The position numbers and the translations under genes were made by a program. Below the pieces are notes generated by a model. It was not told the origin of the DNA, made no database searches, and saw nothing but the letters and a program-made list of their open reading frames with translations. This document shows positions 1-9,473 of a stretch of 64,000 nt of DNA, piece by piece. The stretch is taken from NCBI RefSeq assembly GCF_023935105.1, contig NZ_CP096040.1:3968001-4032000 (forward strand), written 5' to 3'. The DNA is from Caulobacter segnis. GTDB taxonomy: Bacteria; Pseudomonadota; Alphaproteobacteria; Caulobacterales; Caulobacteraceae. Position 1 is the stretch's first letter. Each line of letters begins with the position of its first letter.

Positions 1-298
1 AGTAGCCGCCGGCGATCACCTTGGCGCCGCGCCGGCGGTAGACGTACGACAGCTGGCGCTGGCGATCGAAGTCCTTGGCCAGGCCGCTCAGGAAGACGAT
101 GTCGGCCGGCGGCAGACGATCTGGCGTCAGCGAGCCGTGCCACATCTCCTGATAGATCTGGATCTCGTAGCGCTCAGGATCGATCAGCGAACCGATCTGC
201 AGGCCGGCCTGCGGCTGCAGCAACGAGAGGTCGCGCTTGAAGCTGCGGTCGCCATGGAAGTGGGCGCAGATGATCAGCACGCGAGGACGGACGGTCAT
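1..298 (-). CDS. B12-binding (radical SAM type) protein, N-terminal part
   Basis: The gene runs off the left edge, and only the first 99 or so residues are visible. The protein begins MTVRPRVLIICAHFHGDRSF, followed by a stretch typical of the Rossmann-like cobalamin-binding domain at the front of B12-dependent radical SAM enzymes: a hydrophobic first strand, then an 'ADIVFLSGL' strand near residue 70 and 'GAKVIAGGY' at the edge. The radical SAM CxxxCxxC motif would lie outside the window, so that half is inferred. The ATG overlaps the stop of the metallophosphoesterase upstream in an ATGA, so the two are probably translationally coupled. The substrate cannot be told. Confidence 0.6.
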   Translation of the reverse strand, partial: MTVRPRVLIICAHFHGDRSFKRDLSLLQPQAGLQIGSLIDPERYEIQIYQEMWHGSLTPDRLPPADIVFLSGLAKDFDRQRQLSYVYRRRGAKVIAGGY

Positions 299-1113
299 GC
301 GACGGCTCTCCGCTTCAGGTCCGCCGGCGAGCGCTCGGCCAGGGTCCAGCGACCGAGGGCTTCCTCGGTGAAGCCGCGTCCATCCCAGTAGCGGGCGGCG
401 ATCTCGACACGCGCGCCCTCCAGCCTGAGCAGGTTGTAGCCATTGGGCCGATCGCGCAGATGCGGCGAGACCGCCGTCGGCGCCTGGACGATCAGCAGCG
501 GTCGATCCAGCCCCAGCGCGCCGGCGACGTCGACGGCATAGGCGCGGTGGATATGGCCGCCCAGCACCATGTCGACCCCGGCGGCCGAAAGCTGTCGCAG
601 CCCCGCCTCCCAACCATCGACCAACCGATAGCGCGGATCGTCCGGCGGCGGCTGGAAGGGATGGTGAGCGATCACGATGCGGCGCGCCCCTTGCGGCGCG
701 CCCCGCGCCAGAGCGTCGACCTCATCCAGCAGATCCGGCTGGATCGCGCCGTCCTTCCAGGTCTTGCCGTGGGCGGTGCAGAGGCCGGCCACCCAGGCCT
801 CGCCCGCCTGGCGCACCGGGACGCGGCTGGGATCGATGTGTTGGGCGAAGCGCGCGGTCGGACGGCCCAGGCGCTCGAACAGCGGCAGGAGCGGCACGTC
901 ATGATTGCCCGGCGTGGCGATCCACGGCGCCGGCAAGCGGCCCAGGAAACGGCGCGCCCGGCGGAACTGCCAGTGGAAAGCCCGCTCGGTCAGGTCGCCG
1001 CTGACGATGATCAGGTCGGGGCGAAGCACGCGGAGGTCGGCCAGCAGGCCCTCGACCACGACGGCGCGCTCACGTCCGAAATGCAGGTCCGAGAGGTGCG
1101 CCACCAGGGTCAT
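295..1113 (-). CDS. Metallophosphoesterase (calcineurin-like, CpdA/Icc type)
   Basis: A 272-residue cytoplasmic protein with the complete two-metal phosphoesterase signature in order: DLH (Asp9, His11), GD (Asp40), GNHD (residues 69-72), HH (150-151) and GGHIHR (185-190). This family hydrolyses phosphomonoesters or diesters, including cyclic nucleotides and lipid head-group intermediates. The gene lies 9 bp after the inositol-3-phosphate synthase gene and overlaps the next gene by four bases. That layout suggests a role in the same pathway, possibly dephosphorylating inositol phosphate or a lipid precursor, but this is context only. cAMP phosphodiesterase activity is an alternative. No signal peptide is seen. 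Confidence 0.85.
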   Translation of the reverse strand: MTLVAHLSDLHFGRERAVVVEGLLADLRVLRPDLIIVSGDLTERAFHWQFRRARRFLGRLPAPWIATPGNHDVPLLPLFERLGRPTARFAQHIDPSRVPVRQAGEAWVAGLCTAHGKTWKDGAIQPDLLDEVDALARGAPQGARRIVIAHHPFQPPPDDPRYRLVDGWEAGLRQLSAAGVDMVLGGHIHRAYAVDVAGALGLDRPLLIVQAPTAVSPHLRDRPNGYNLLRLEGARVEIAARYWDGRGFTEEALGRWTLAERSPADLKRRAVA

Positions 1114-1122
1114 CGCGCCGGC

Positions 1123-2223
1123 TCACACGGTCTCGGCCTGGCGCTGGGCCTGGCGGATGAATTCGGCGGTCAGGCTTCGGGCCGTCTCGTCGTTCATCTG
1201 CTGCGGCGGATGCTTCATGTAGTAGGCGCACGGCGCCTCGATCGGGCCGCCCAGGCCCTGATCGCGGGCGACGCGGGCCAGGCGGATAAGGTCGATCACC
1301 ACGCCAGCGCTGTTGGGCGAGTCCTGGACCGACAGCTTCAGATCCATCTCCAGCGGCACGTCGCCAAACCCGCGTCCCTCGATGCGGATGAAGCAGATCT
1401 TGTTGTCCTTCTGCCAGGGCACGTAGTCCGACGGCCCGATGTGGACGTTGTCGGCGGCGATGTCCTGGGCGATTTGCGAGGTCACCGCGCGGGTCTTGGA
1501 GATCTTCTTGGACCTCAGACGCTCGCGGGCCAGCATGTTGAGGAAGTCGGTGTTGCCGCCGGTGTTCAGCTGGTAGGTCCGGTCGATCACCACGCCGCGC
1601 TCACCGAACAGGCGCGAGAGCATGCGGTGGACGATGGTCGCGCCCAACTGGCTCTTGATGTCGTCGCCCAGGATCGGCAGTCCCGCCGCCTTGAACCGCG
1701 CCGCCCAGGCCGGATCGGAGGCAATGAACACGGGCGCGCAGTTGATGAAGGCCACGCCCGCGTCGAGGCAGGCCTGGGCGTAGTGGCGCGCGGCGGCCTC
1801 GGACCCGACGGGCAGATAGCTGAGCAGCACCTGGGCTCCAGAGGCCTTCAGCACCGCGGCCACGTCGACCGGCGGCTCGGCCGAGGGTCGGAAGGCCTGG
1901 TGGTCGGGATAATCGGCCATGTGCTCGGCCACCCCGTCCAGCAGCGGCGCCATGCTGACCTTGACCGAGGCGCGCGGCAGGTCGGGACAAAACACCAGGG
2001 CGCAGTTGGGCGGCGCGAACACCGCCTCGCGCAGCGGTCGGCCGACCTTGCGAACGTCGATGTCGAACGCGGCCACGATGTCGATGTCGCTGGGCCGCCA
2101 GCCGCCGATGTCGGCGTGCATCAAGCCGGCGCAATCGGGCGCGGCGTCACCGCCGTAGTAGTGCAAGCCCTGGATCAGCGCGCTGGCGCAATTGCCCACC
2201 CCCGCGATGGCGATCTTGATCAT
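1123..2223 (-). CDS. ino1: Inositol-3-phosphate synthase (myo-inositol-1-phosphate synthase)
   Basis: A 366-residue NAD-dependent enzyme that isomerises glucose 6-phosphate to inositol 3-phosphate. It is of the short actinobacterial/archaeal type, not the roughly 500-residue eukaryotic type. The NAD-binding GVGNCAS loop is at residues 8-14, and the catalytic core motifs [11 protein letters not shown] and SKKISKT are present. The start at 2223 was chosen because GGGGAGGGG lies just upstream and the protein then begins directly with the Rossmann strand [10 protein letters not shown]; a start 13 codons earlier would add a basic tail. It is the first gene of a three-gene group with the metallophosphoesterase and the B12 protein, which suggests synthesis of an inositol lipid or other inositol product. 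Confidence 0.9.
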   Translation of the reverse strand: MIKIAIAGVGNCASALIQGLHYYGGDAAPDCAGLMHADIGGWRPSDIDIVAAFDIDVRKVGRPLREAVFAPPNCALVFCPDLPRASVKVSMAPLLDGVAEHMADYPDHQAFRPSAEPPVDVAAVLKASGAQVLLSYLPVGSEAAARHYAQACLDAGVAFINCAPVFIASDPAWAARFKAAGLPILGDDIKSQLGATIVHRMLSRLFGERGVVIDRTYQLNTGGNTDFLNMLARERLRSKKISKTRAVTSQIAQDIAADNVHIGPSDYVPWQKDNKICFIRIEGRGFGDVPLEMDLKLSVQDSPNSAGVVIDLIRLARVARDQGLGGPIEAPCAYYMKHPPQQMNDETARSLTAEFIRQAQRQAETV

Positions 2224-2386
2224 CAGCCCCTCCCCGCGTCTGGCGTCGCGGCGTTTCGCCACGCTTCGTCAGGGTAGAGAAGATCAGCTTAATACAACCG
2301 TCAATTGGATTCTTGAAAAACTCTCTAATAGTTTGTATCGCGGATCGATCCGGCGCGTGCGCACGCCGGACCGATCCCGCGCGCCA
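2224..2386 (-). promoter_or_regulatory. Promoter region of the ino1 operon
   Basis: This gap between ino1 and the end of the czcA-like gene holds an unusually AT-rich island at about 2285-2340 for this genome. Inside it, ATACAA (2292-2297) and TTGTAT (2333-2338) form a 6-bp inverted repeat with a 35-bp gap. It is the only place for the ino1 promoter. No regulator is recognised. Confidence 0.4.
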
Positions 2387-5300
2387 CTATTCGGCGCCTT
2401 CCCGCCCCCGCGCGCCACCGCGCCGGGCCAGCCAGACGAAGAAGGTCGGCAGCACCAGCAGGGTCAGCACGGTCGAGGTCAGCAGGCCGCCGACCACCAC
2501 CGTGGCCAGCGGCTTCTGGACCTCGGCCCCAGCTCCGATCGCCAGGGCCATCGGGATGAAGCCCAGGATCGCCACCAGCGCCGTCGTCAGCACCGCCCGC
2601 AACCGGCCCACGGTCCCGTCGATCACGGCGGCGGCCACATCGGCTTCGCCGACGATCCGCTGCTTGATGCTCTGCATCAGCACGAGGCCGTTCAGCGTGG
2701 CGACGCCCGACACAGCGATGAAGCCGACCGCCGCCGAGATCGAGAATGGCATCCCCCTCAGCAACAGCGCCAGCGCCCCGCCGACCAGGGCCAGGGGAAC
2801 GCAGGCGAAGACCAGCGCCGCCTCCGTCACCGAACCCAGGGCCATGAACAGCAGAACGACGATGACCAGGAACACTACCGGCACGATCAGCGCCAGGCGG
2901 GCGCTGGCCCGCTCCAGGTTCTTGAACTGGCCGCCCCACTCCAGCCACGACCCCGGCGCCGGCTGAACCTCGCGCGCCACGGCGGCCTGAGCGTCCGTGA
3001 CGAAGCCGCCGAGGTCGCGACCTCGGACATTGGCTTGGACCACGATCCGCCGCTTGCCGTTCTCACGGCTGACCTGGTTGGGCCCCTCGGCGGTGTCGAA
3101 GCGGGCGATGCTAGACAGCGGGATGGCCGTCGACGCGCCACCGTCCGCGCTCTCCGAGACGACCGGCAGCTGGCCCATGGCCGCCGGATCGGCGCGCGAG
3201 GCGTCGTCCAGGCGCACGACCACGTCGAAACGGCGGTCGCCTTCCAGGATATGGCCGGCCTCGCGCCCGCCCAGCCCGATCTCCAGGGCGTCGGCCGCGT
3301 CGCTGGCGTGGACGCCCAAGGCGGCGGCGGCCGTGCGGTCGACGCTGGCGGTGATCGTCGGCTGGCCCGAGATCTGCTCGACCTTGACGTCGGCGGCGCC
3401 CGGCACCTTGCGCAGCGTGGCGGCGATCTGATCGGCGGTCTTGCTCATCACCGCGAAGTCGTCGCCATAGACCTTGACCGCCACGTCCGAGCGTACGCCC
3501 GCGATCAGCTCGTTGAAGCGCATCTGGATCGGCTGGGTGAACTCGTAGGCGTTGCCGATCAGCTTCCCAAGGTCGCCTTCCATCCGTTCGACCAGCCTGT
3601 CCTTGGACAGGCCGGGATCGGGCCAGTCCTTGCGCGGCTTCAGGATGACAAAGGTGTCCGAGGCGCTGGGCGGCATCGGGTCCGAGGCGATCTCGGCCGT
3701 GCCGGTGCGGGTGAAGACCAGGGCCACCTCGGGCTGGGCCGAGAGCACCTTCTCGACCTCGAACTGCATGGCCTGGCTCTCTTCCAGCGAGATCGAGGGC
3801 ACGCGGCTGGCCTGGACCAGCAGGTCGCCTTCGTCCAGCGTCGGGGCGAACTCGCGGCCCAGGGCGAAGAAGGCGACGACGCCCAGCACCAAGGCTAGGC
3901 CCGCGCCGAGGGCCACCGCCTTGGGCCGCGCGACGGCGGCCCGCAGCAGCGGCTCGAACCGGGTGCGGACGGCGGCCATGGCCCGGGTCTCGCCATGCCC
4001 TTTCGGCTCGCGCACCACCAGGGCGGTAAAGGCCGGGACCAGGGTCAGAGACAGGACGAACGCCCCGGCCAGGGCGAACATCACCGTGGCGGCCATCGGC
4101 GTGAACATCTTGCCCTCGACGCCCTCGAAGGCCAGCAGCGGGGCATAGACCAGCAGGATGATCGCCTGGCCGAAGGCGGCCGGACGAGCCATTTCCTTGG
4201 CGGCCTCGGCAGCAATCGACAGACGTTCGCCAGCCGTCAGGTCGCGGCCCTCCTTCTGGCGACGAAGCGCCAGGCGGCCCAAGGTGTTCTCGATCACCAC
4301 CACGGCGCCGTCGACGATCAGGCCGAAGTCCAGCGCGCCCAAGCTCATCAGATTGCCGCTGATCCCGAACCGTCGCATGGCGATGGCGGCGATCAGGAAC
4401 GACAGCGGGATAACCAGCGCCGTGATCAGGGCGGCGCGGAAGTTCCCCAGGGCGAAGAACAGCACCACGATGACCAGCAGGGCGCCGACCGCCAGGTTAT
4501 GCTCGACCGTGCGGATCGTCGCGTCGACCAGGCGGGTGCGGTCCAGCACCGGCTTGACGATCACATCCGGCGGCAGGCTGGCGGCGATGGTTTTCAGGCG
4601 CGCATCGACGCGGGCGGCGACGGTGCGGCTGTTCTCGCCGACCAGCATCAGGGCCGTGCCGATCACCACCTCGCGGCCGTTCTCGCTGGCCGAGCCCAGG
4701 CGGGGGGCATGGCCGATCGCGACCGTGGCCACGTCCGAGACCTTGACGACCGCCCCGCCCCGGCGACCGATTGGGGTGTCGGCCAGCTCGGAGAGGCTCT
4801 TCACCCGCGCGTCGGTGCGGACGATATAGGCCTCGCCGCCGCGCTGGACGTAGCCCGCCCCGGCGATGCGGTTGGAATGCTCCAGGGCCTCGACCAGCTG
4901 CGGCAGGCTGATGCCGCGCGCGGCCAGCTTGGCCGGGTCCGGATGGACGGCGTATTCCTTGACGTAGCCGCCCAGCACGTCGACGCCGGCGACGCCATCG
5001 ACCGTCTTCAGCTGGGGCGCGACGATCCAGTCCTGGACCGTGCGCAGATAGGTGGCCTTCTCGATGTCGGTCCGCAGGGTCTCGCCTTCCGGCGTGACAT
5101 AGACCGCGCCGGGACGGGCGGCCGCGCCCTTGAACTCGACGGTCCAGATATAGACCTCGCCCAGGCCGGTGACCGGCGGCCCCATGCTGGGCTCCAGTCC
5201 GTCCGGCAGCTTGGCGCGCGCGGCCTGCAACCGTTCGTTGATCAGGGCCCGGGCGAAGTAGAGATCGGTCTTGTCGGTGAACACGGCGGTGATCTGCGAG

Positions 5301-5569
5301 AAGCCGTGCCGCGACAGCGAGCGCGTCTCCACCAGGCCCGGTGCGCCGGCCAGGGCCGTCTCCAGCGGGAAGGTGACCTGCCGCTCGACCTCCTCGGGGC
5401 CAAGGGCCGGGGCGATGGTGTTGATCTGCACCTGGCGGTTGGTGATGTCGGGCGTGACGTCGATCGGCAGGCGCGACAGTTGCAGCAGGCCGAACGCGAA
5501 AAGCGCCACGGCCAGCAGGACGACGATCCAGCGGAAGCGGACCGAAAGGTCGATGAGACGGTTCAGCAT
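2387..5569 (-). CDS. czcA: Heavy-metal efflux RND pump, inner-membrane subunit (CzcA/CusA family)
   Basis: A 1060-residue proton-driven transporter with the usual length and order for the HME-RND family: TM1 near residues 14-30, a large periplasmic porter domain, TM2-TM6, a second porter domain and TM8-TM12. The TM4 motif DFGLIVDGAVVVIEN near residue 410 carries the acidic residues used for proton relay in CzcA-type divalent metal pumps. Caulobacter is known to have two such systems, Czr (Cd/Zn) and Ncz (Ni/Co); which one this matches cannot be settled by eye. It is the last gene of the operon, 3 bp after the adaptor gene, so the tripartite pump is made from one message. Confidence 0.93.
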   Translation of the reverse strand: MLNRLIDLSVRFRWIVVLLAVALFAFGLLQLSRLPIDVTPDITNRQVQINTIAPALGPEEVERQVTFPLETALAGAPGLVETRSLSRHGFSQITAVFTDKTDLYFARALINERLQAARAKLPDGLEPSMGPPVTGLGEVYIWTVEFKGAAARPGAVYVTPEGETLRTDIEKATYLRTVQDWIVAPQLKTVDGVAGVDVLGGYVKEYAVHPDPAKLAARGISLPQLVEALEHSNRIAGAGYVQRGGEAYIVRTDARVKSLSELADTPIGRRGGAVVKVSDVATVAIGHAPRLGSASENGREVVIGTALMLVGENSRTVAARVDARLKTIAASLPPDVIVKPVLDRTRLVDATIRTVEHNLAVGALLVIVVLFFALGNFRAALITALVIPLSFLIAAIAMRRFGISGNLMSLGALDFGLIVDGAVVVIENTLGRLALRRQKEGRDLTAGERLSIAAEAAKEMARPAAFGQAIILLVYAPLLAFEGVEGKMFTPMAATVMFALAGAFVLSLTLVPAFTALVVREPKGHGETRAMAAVRTRFEPLLRAAVARPKAVALGAGLALVLGVVAFFALGREFAPTLDEGDLLVQASRVPSISLEESQAMQFEVEKVLSAQPEVALVFTRTGTAEIASDPMPPSASDTFVILKPRKDWPDPGLSKDRLVERMEGDLGKLIGNAYEFTQPIQMRFNELIAGVRSDVAVKVYGDDFAVMSKTADQIAATLRKVPGAADVKVEQISGQPTITASVDRTAAAALGVHASDAADALEIGLGGREAGHILEGDRRFDVVVRLDDASRADPAAMGQLPVVSESADGGASTAIPLSSIARFDTAEGPNQVSRENGKRRIVVQANVRGRDLGGFVTDAQAAVAREVQPAPGSWLEWGGQFKNLERASARLALIVPVVFLVIVVLLFMALGSVTEAALVFACVPLALVGGALALLLRGMPFSISAAVGFIAVSGVATLNGLVLMQSIKQRIVGEADVAAAVIDGTVGRLRAVLTTALVAILGFIPMALAIGAGAEVQKPLATVVVGGLLTSTVLTLLVLPTFFVWLARRGGARGREGAE

Positions 5570-5572
5570 GGA

Positions 5573-6736
5573 TCAGTCCTCGTGCCCCGCTTCGCCCTTG
5601 CCGAGCTCGGCTTTCAGGCGGAAGGCGCCCTTGCCGGCGATGGTCTCGCCGCCGGACAGGCCCTTGAGGATCTCGACGGATCCGGCGGCGGTGCGGCCGG
5701 TCACCACCGGCCTGGCGCGGAAGCCCTTGGGCTCGGCGACAAACACCACCGAGCGCCCCTCGAGGCTCTGGACGGCCTCTGACGGAACGGTCGGACCGCC
5801 CTGCCCCCTGGCCAAGACCACGCGGGCCGAGACGATCGCGCCGATCTGCGGCGCGGGCGCGATGGGCTTGGCGCGGACGACAGCCGCGCCGGCGCCGAGG
5901 GCGCTGGGCGCGACGGCGACGATCCGCGCGCCGGCCTGGCCGCCATCGGGCCGCTGGACCGCGATCGTGTCGCCGAGATGGATGGCGTCGGCCGAGGCTG
6001 GCGGCGCGTCGAAGACGTACTCGACCCGGCCCTGGTCGGCGATCTCGGCGACGAGACCGCCCTGGGTCAGGAAGCCGCCGACCCGCGCGTCGATGCGGGT
6101 GACGACCCCGCCGATCGGCGCGCGCAGCACCGCCACGCCGCCGGCGCTGGGCGCGCCCTGGGCGGCGGCCTGGGCGCGGGCGGCGCGCAGCTCGGCCTGG
6201 GCCTTTTCGGCGGCGGCCTGGCTGGCTTCCCAGTCCTGACGGGCGACGACGCCGGCGTCGAACAGGCGGCGGTCGCGGGCGGCGGCGGCCTGGGCGGCGC
6301 GCGCGCCGGCCTCGGCGGCGTCGACACCCGCCCGCGCTTCGGCGCCCTCGGCACTGCGCAGGGTGGCGATCGGGCCGCCAGCAGCCACGCGGTCGCCGGC
6401 GGCGACATGCACCCGCTCGACCGTTCCTGACACCGGCGCGCCGAGGGCGGCGGCGGCGTTGGCGGCAAGGGCGACGCGGCCGGGCAGAACGAGTTCCGAG
6501 CCACCGCCGCGTCCGACCGGGACGGTCAGCACACCGGCCTTGGCCGCGTCGGCGGCCGAGAGCGCGATGAAGCCGTTTTCGTGCGGCGCTTCCTCACCGT
6601 CCTCGTGGGCGGGCGCTTCGGCCGGCGCCTTGTCGGTCAAGCGGCCGGCGCCATAGCCCAGGCCCAGGGCCGCCGCGATCGCGGTCGCCGCGCCGGCCAT
6701 CATCCATCTGCGGCCATTTCCTGTAGGGGCGATCAT
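5573..6736 (-). CDS. czcB: Membrane fusion (adaptor) protein of the metal RND pump (CzcB family)
   Basis: A 387-residue periplasmic adaptor linking the RND pump to the outer-membrane channel. It has an N-terminal anchor (about residues 12-32), a His/Glu-rich linker (HEDGEEAPHENG, about 44-55), lipoyl/barrel-sandwich halves (GTVERVHVAAGDRV and the matching later half), an Ala-rich coiled-coil hairpin (about 130-195) and a beta-barrel/membrane-proximal C-terminus. The acidic and His linker may bind metal, as in other CzcB proteins. Its first four bases overlap the end of czcC, and czcA follows after 3 bp. Confidence 0.9.
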   Translation of the reverse strand: MIAPTGNGRRWMMAGAATAIAAALGLGYGAGRLTDKAPAEAPAHEDGEEAPHENGFIALSAADAAKAGVLTVPVGRGGGSELVLPGRVALAANAAAALGAPVSGTVERVHVAAGDRVAAGGPIATLRSAEGAEARAGVDAAEAGARAAQAAAARDRRLFDAGVVARQDWEASQAAAEKAQAELRAARAQAAAQGAPSAGGVAVLRAPIGGVVTRIDARVGGFLTQGGLVAEIADQGRVEYVFDAPPASADAIHLGDTIAVQRPDGGQAGARIVAVAPSALGAGAAVVRAKPIAPAPQIGAIVSARVVLARGQGGPTVPSEAVQSLEGRSVVFVAEPKGFRARPVVTGRTAAGSVEILKGLSGGETIAGKGAFRLKAELGKGEAGHED

Positions 6737-7968
6737 CGGGCGTCTCCGAAAGCGATCTGTCCATTAGCCTGGGCGAGGTCCGCCGAGGCCTTGGCGCGCG
6801 CCAGGCGCGCCTCGATGTGACGTTGCCGTGCGGCGACCAGGTCGCAGCGCGCGGAGAGGAGTTCGATCAGCGGCAGCTTGCCGGCCTCGTAGCCCAGGCG
6901 GGCCAGGCGATAGGCCTCACGCGCGGCGCCCTCGCCCTCGTGAGCGGCGGCGGCGGAGCGGTCGGCGGCGCGCGCCTCGCCCTCGGCGCTGCGACGGTCG
7001 GCGGTCGCGTCGGCCTGGGCCATCAGCAGGCGGGCCCGGGCGGCGTCGGCCTCGGCCCGCGCCGATGCGACCGCGCCCCGATTGCGATCGAACAGCGGCA
7101 AGGGCAGCGAGACCCCCGCCACGGCGGCTGTGGCGTCATCGCCGGCCAACCGGCGCAGGCCGAAGCTGACCGTGACGTCGGGCGTGGCCCGGCGGCGCTC
7201 CAGGTCCAGCTTGCGGGCGGCGACCTGCTGCTCGGCCTGAGCGACGGCGACCGTCGGGGCCTCAGCCGTTGCCACCGACGCGCTCCACGCGCGGTCCAGC
7301 ACGCCCGGCGTCACGGCGGTGAAGGTGCGCTCGCCGCCGGTCAGGGCCGCCAGCCGGGCCAGGGCCGCGCCCTGCTCGGCCTCGGCGCGCGACACCTCGG
7401 CCTGGGCCGCCGACGCCGCCGCCTTGGCCTGCAAGGCGCGCAGCTCGGCTTCCTTGCCGTTGTCGACCAGCAGCCGCGCCGCGCGGGCGTCGGTTTCGGC
7501 CAGGTCGACGCCGTCCTTGGCGATGTTCAGCCGCTCGCCGGCCGCCTCGGCGGTCGCATAGGCCACGACCAGGTCGCGGGCGAAGGCGACCCGCCCCAGG
7601 CCGGCGCGGGATCTGGCGGTGTCGACCTCGGCCCGCGCCGTGGCGATCCGCGCGCCGCGCTTGCCGCCCAGCTCCAGGGTCTGGCCGACCGACAGGGTGG
7701 TCTCGGCGCTTTGGAAGTCACGATAGGGCCCCTCGCCCCCGACGTTCTCGACCTGCAGATCGAGGGTCGGGTTGGGCCGGGCGCGGGCCTGGAGAGCGCG
7801 GCCCTCGGCGGCGCGCGTCTCGGCCTCGCCGACCATCAGGCGCGGGGCGGAGGCCTCGCGGAGCAGGGTTTCCAGCGGCGGCGCGGTCTGGGCCGCGGCC
7901 GCGCCGTAGAGCGCGCCGCAGGCGGCGGACGCCAAGGCCGCGCGCAGCGGCCATCGGTTCGATGACAT
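6733..7968 (-). CDS. czcC: Outer-membrane channel of the metal RND pump (CzcC, TolC superfamily)
   Basis: A 411-residue protein with an N-terminal signal peptide (hydrophobic stretch ending AAAQT near residue 27) and two outer-membrane efflux repeats rich in Ala, Glu and Arg that form the trans-periplasmic coiled-coil barrel. Typical signatures such as NPTLDLQVENVGG and the closing 'LARLGYEAGKLPLIELLSAR' region are visible. It is the first pump gene of the operon. A small Cys/His-rich exported protein is encoded about 50 bp upstream, and the ATG of czcB overlaps its stop. Confidence 0.9.
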   Translation of the reverse strand: MSSNRWPLRAALASAACGALYGAAAAQTAPPLETLLREASAPRLMVGEAETRAAEGRALQARARPNPTLDLQVENVGGEGPYRDFQSAETTLSVGQTLELGGKRGARIATARAEVDTARSRAGLGRVAFARDLVVAYATAEAAGERLNIAKDGVDLAETDARAARLLVDNGKEAELRALQAKAAASAAQAEVSRAEAEQGAALARLAALTGGERTFTAVTPGVLDRAWSASVATAEAPTVAVAQAEQQVAARKLDLERRRATPDVTVSFGLRRLAGDDATAAVAGVSLPLPLFDRNRGAVASARAEADAARARLLMAQADATADRRSAEGEARAADRSAAAAHEGEGAAREAYRLARLGYEAGKLPLIELLSARCDLVAARQRHIEARLARAKASADLAQANGQIAFGDAR

Positions 7969-8019
7969 GAAGATTCCTCGCGATGATGAGACGACGGCGC
8001 GCCAAGGGCGCGCGAGCCG

Positions 8020-8376
8020 TCAGGCGCGAGGCGGTCGGTCGAGGGCGGGAGGCGCGCGCGAGGCCAGGACGCAGGTCGGCGCGATGACGTGCTTGGCGAC
8101 GATGGGCGCCGGGGCGGTGATCGTCAGGACCGGAGCATCGAGCAGCGAGCCGGTATGGTGGCAGTGACCGCCCAGGCAGCAGGCCGCCTTGCACGGCGCG
8201 CCGTCTTCGTGGCGCTCAGGCTGGATCGTCTGGACGGCGCTGATCTGGCTGACAGCGGCGTCCTCGGCGCACAGGCAGGCGGCCAGGCTGGTCGTGGGCG
8301 CGACGACGAGCAGCGTCAGGACGCAGGCGGCCAGAAGGCCTCCCAGGTTCCGCCACCATGTCGTCATCCGTTGCAT
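8020..8376 (-). CDS. Small exported Cys/His-rich protein ahead of the metal pump
   Basis: A 118-residue protein of no recognised family. An N-terminal hydrophobic segment (about residues 10-32, ending SLAA) looks like a signal peptide or anchor. The mature part has a cysteine- and histidine-rich patch with CLC near residues 34-36, CKAACC near 62-67 and HCHH near 71-74, well suited to bind soft divalent metals. GAGGGC sits just before the chosen ATG. It leads the czcCBA operon, like the small CzcI-type periplasmic proteins of other metal-resistance operons. Metal sensing or buffering is inferred from composition and position. Confidence 0.65.
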   Translation of the reverse strand: MQRMTTWWRNLGGLLAACVLTLLVVAPTTSLAACLCAEDAAVSQISAVQTIQPERHEDGAPCKAACCLGGHCHHTGSLLDAPVLTITAPAPIVAKHVIAPTCVLASRAPPALDRPPRA

Positions 8377-8435
8377 GACGCCCTCATAGCCGCGCGGCGG
8401 CCAGTTGAGAACGCGTTACATAATCACAGCAGGGC

Positions 8436-9473
8436 TTAGCGGACGCTGAACACCATCACGCGCGCGGCCTCGGTCGGGTTGAAGTTATCGTCGGAGAACA
8501 GCACCAGCGTCCGGCGTCCGGCCAGGTCGCGCCCCCAGGCCATGGCCTCGAGATTGGCCCCAGCGCCAGGCAGGCGATCGAAATTGACCAGCAGTCGCTT
8601 GGCCATCACGCGAGGCGCGGCCCCCTCGCTCAGGCTGGCGCGGGTGACGACGTCCTCGCCGCTCCGCGCGTCGACCAGATAGAGCCGGCAGTGGTAGGTG
8701 AAGCGCCCCTGCCTGTCCTCGACGCCCGAACGCTCCAGCACCAGGAGCTGGCGATCGTCGACCGCGAGGATCTCGCTGACGCCGTTGTCGCCTCGCCGCG
8801 TCGGCGCGGCCTGGATCGGGTCCAGACGATAGGCGTATTGCGCGCTGATCCGCCCTTCGCGATCCAGCCGTGTCATCCGCGTCAGCCCACCTTGGGCGAC
8901 GGTGCTGACCGGCCCGTCTCGAACCAGCGGCGCCTCCATGGCCAGCCACAGCCAGCGGCCGTCTGGCGAGAAGCTCAGCCCCTCGAAGGTCAGGTTCGGC
9001 CGCGCGCCCGTCGGCGTGAAGCGGAAGGCCGGCGGCGTCGGGATCGTCCCCCTGGCCGTTCCGTCGCGGCCCATGCGGCGCACGGCCGGATCGAAGCCAC
9101 GCGGGGCGTCGCCCTCGGTCGCCCAGACCAGATCGCCGGTCCGAGGGTCGATGCGCAGAGCCTCCGCATCGGGGCGCTCCCCTTGCGCCGCGGAGAAGGT
9201 CGCGTCGTCCGCGCGGCGCAGGGGGACCTGCCGCGTCAGCCGCAGCCTCTTCACGCCGCCGGCGTCATAGTCCAGCCGTCCGACGAAGAACCGGGCCGGC
9301 GCCTTTTCGGAGCGGTCGTCGGAGATCATCAGCCAGTCGCCGGTGCGGCTGTCGTAGTCGGCGCCCGAGATCCCGCCGAACGGCGCGCCGTCGACGTTCA
9401 GGTCGCGGGGCAGATCCAGCGTCCCGACCAGCTTCAGGGCCAGCGCGAGGCCGAGAGCCGCGCCGAGATTCAC
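8436..9473 (-). CDS. Phytase-like esterase domain protein, probably exported
   Basis: A 345-residue protein matching the 'esterase-like activity of phytase' beta-propeller family (PF13449) in its spaced signatures: GGISGADYD near residue 33, DAEALRIDP, LTFEGLSFSPDGRWLW and VSEILAVDDRQLLVLER. The GTG start is followed by a short hydrophobic run (LGAALGLALALKLVG), consistent with export. The start overlaps the stop of the LacI regulator by four bases, so the two are cotranscribed. In the nucleoside-locus context it could release phosphate from nucleotides outside the cytoplasm, but that is a guess and the family's activities are poorly defined. Confidence 0.75.
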   Translation of the reverse strand: MNLGAALGLALALKLVGTLDLPRDLNVDGAPFGGISGADYDSRTGDWLMISDDRSEKAPARFFVGRLDYDAGGVKRLRLTRQVPLRRADDATFSAAQGERPDAEALRIDPRTGDLVWATEGDAPRGFDPAVRRMGRDGTARGTIPTPPAFRFTPTGARPNLTFEGLSFSPDGRWLWLAMEAPLVRDGPVSTVAQGGLTRMTRLDREGRISAQYAYRLDPIQAAPTRRGDNGVSEILAVDDRQLLVLERSGVEDRQGRFTYHCRLYLVDARSGEDVVTRASLSEGAAPRVMAKRLLVNFDRLPGAGANLEAMAWGRDLAGRRTLVLFSDDNFNPTEAARVMVFSVR

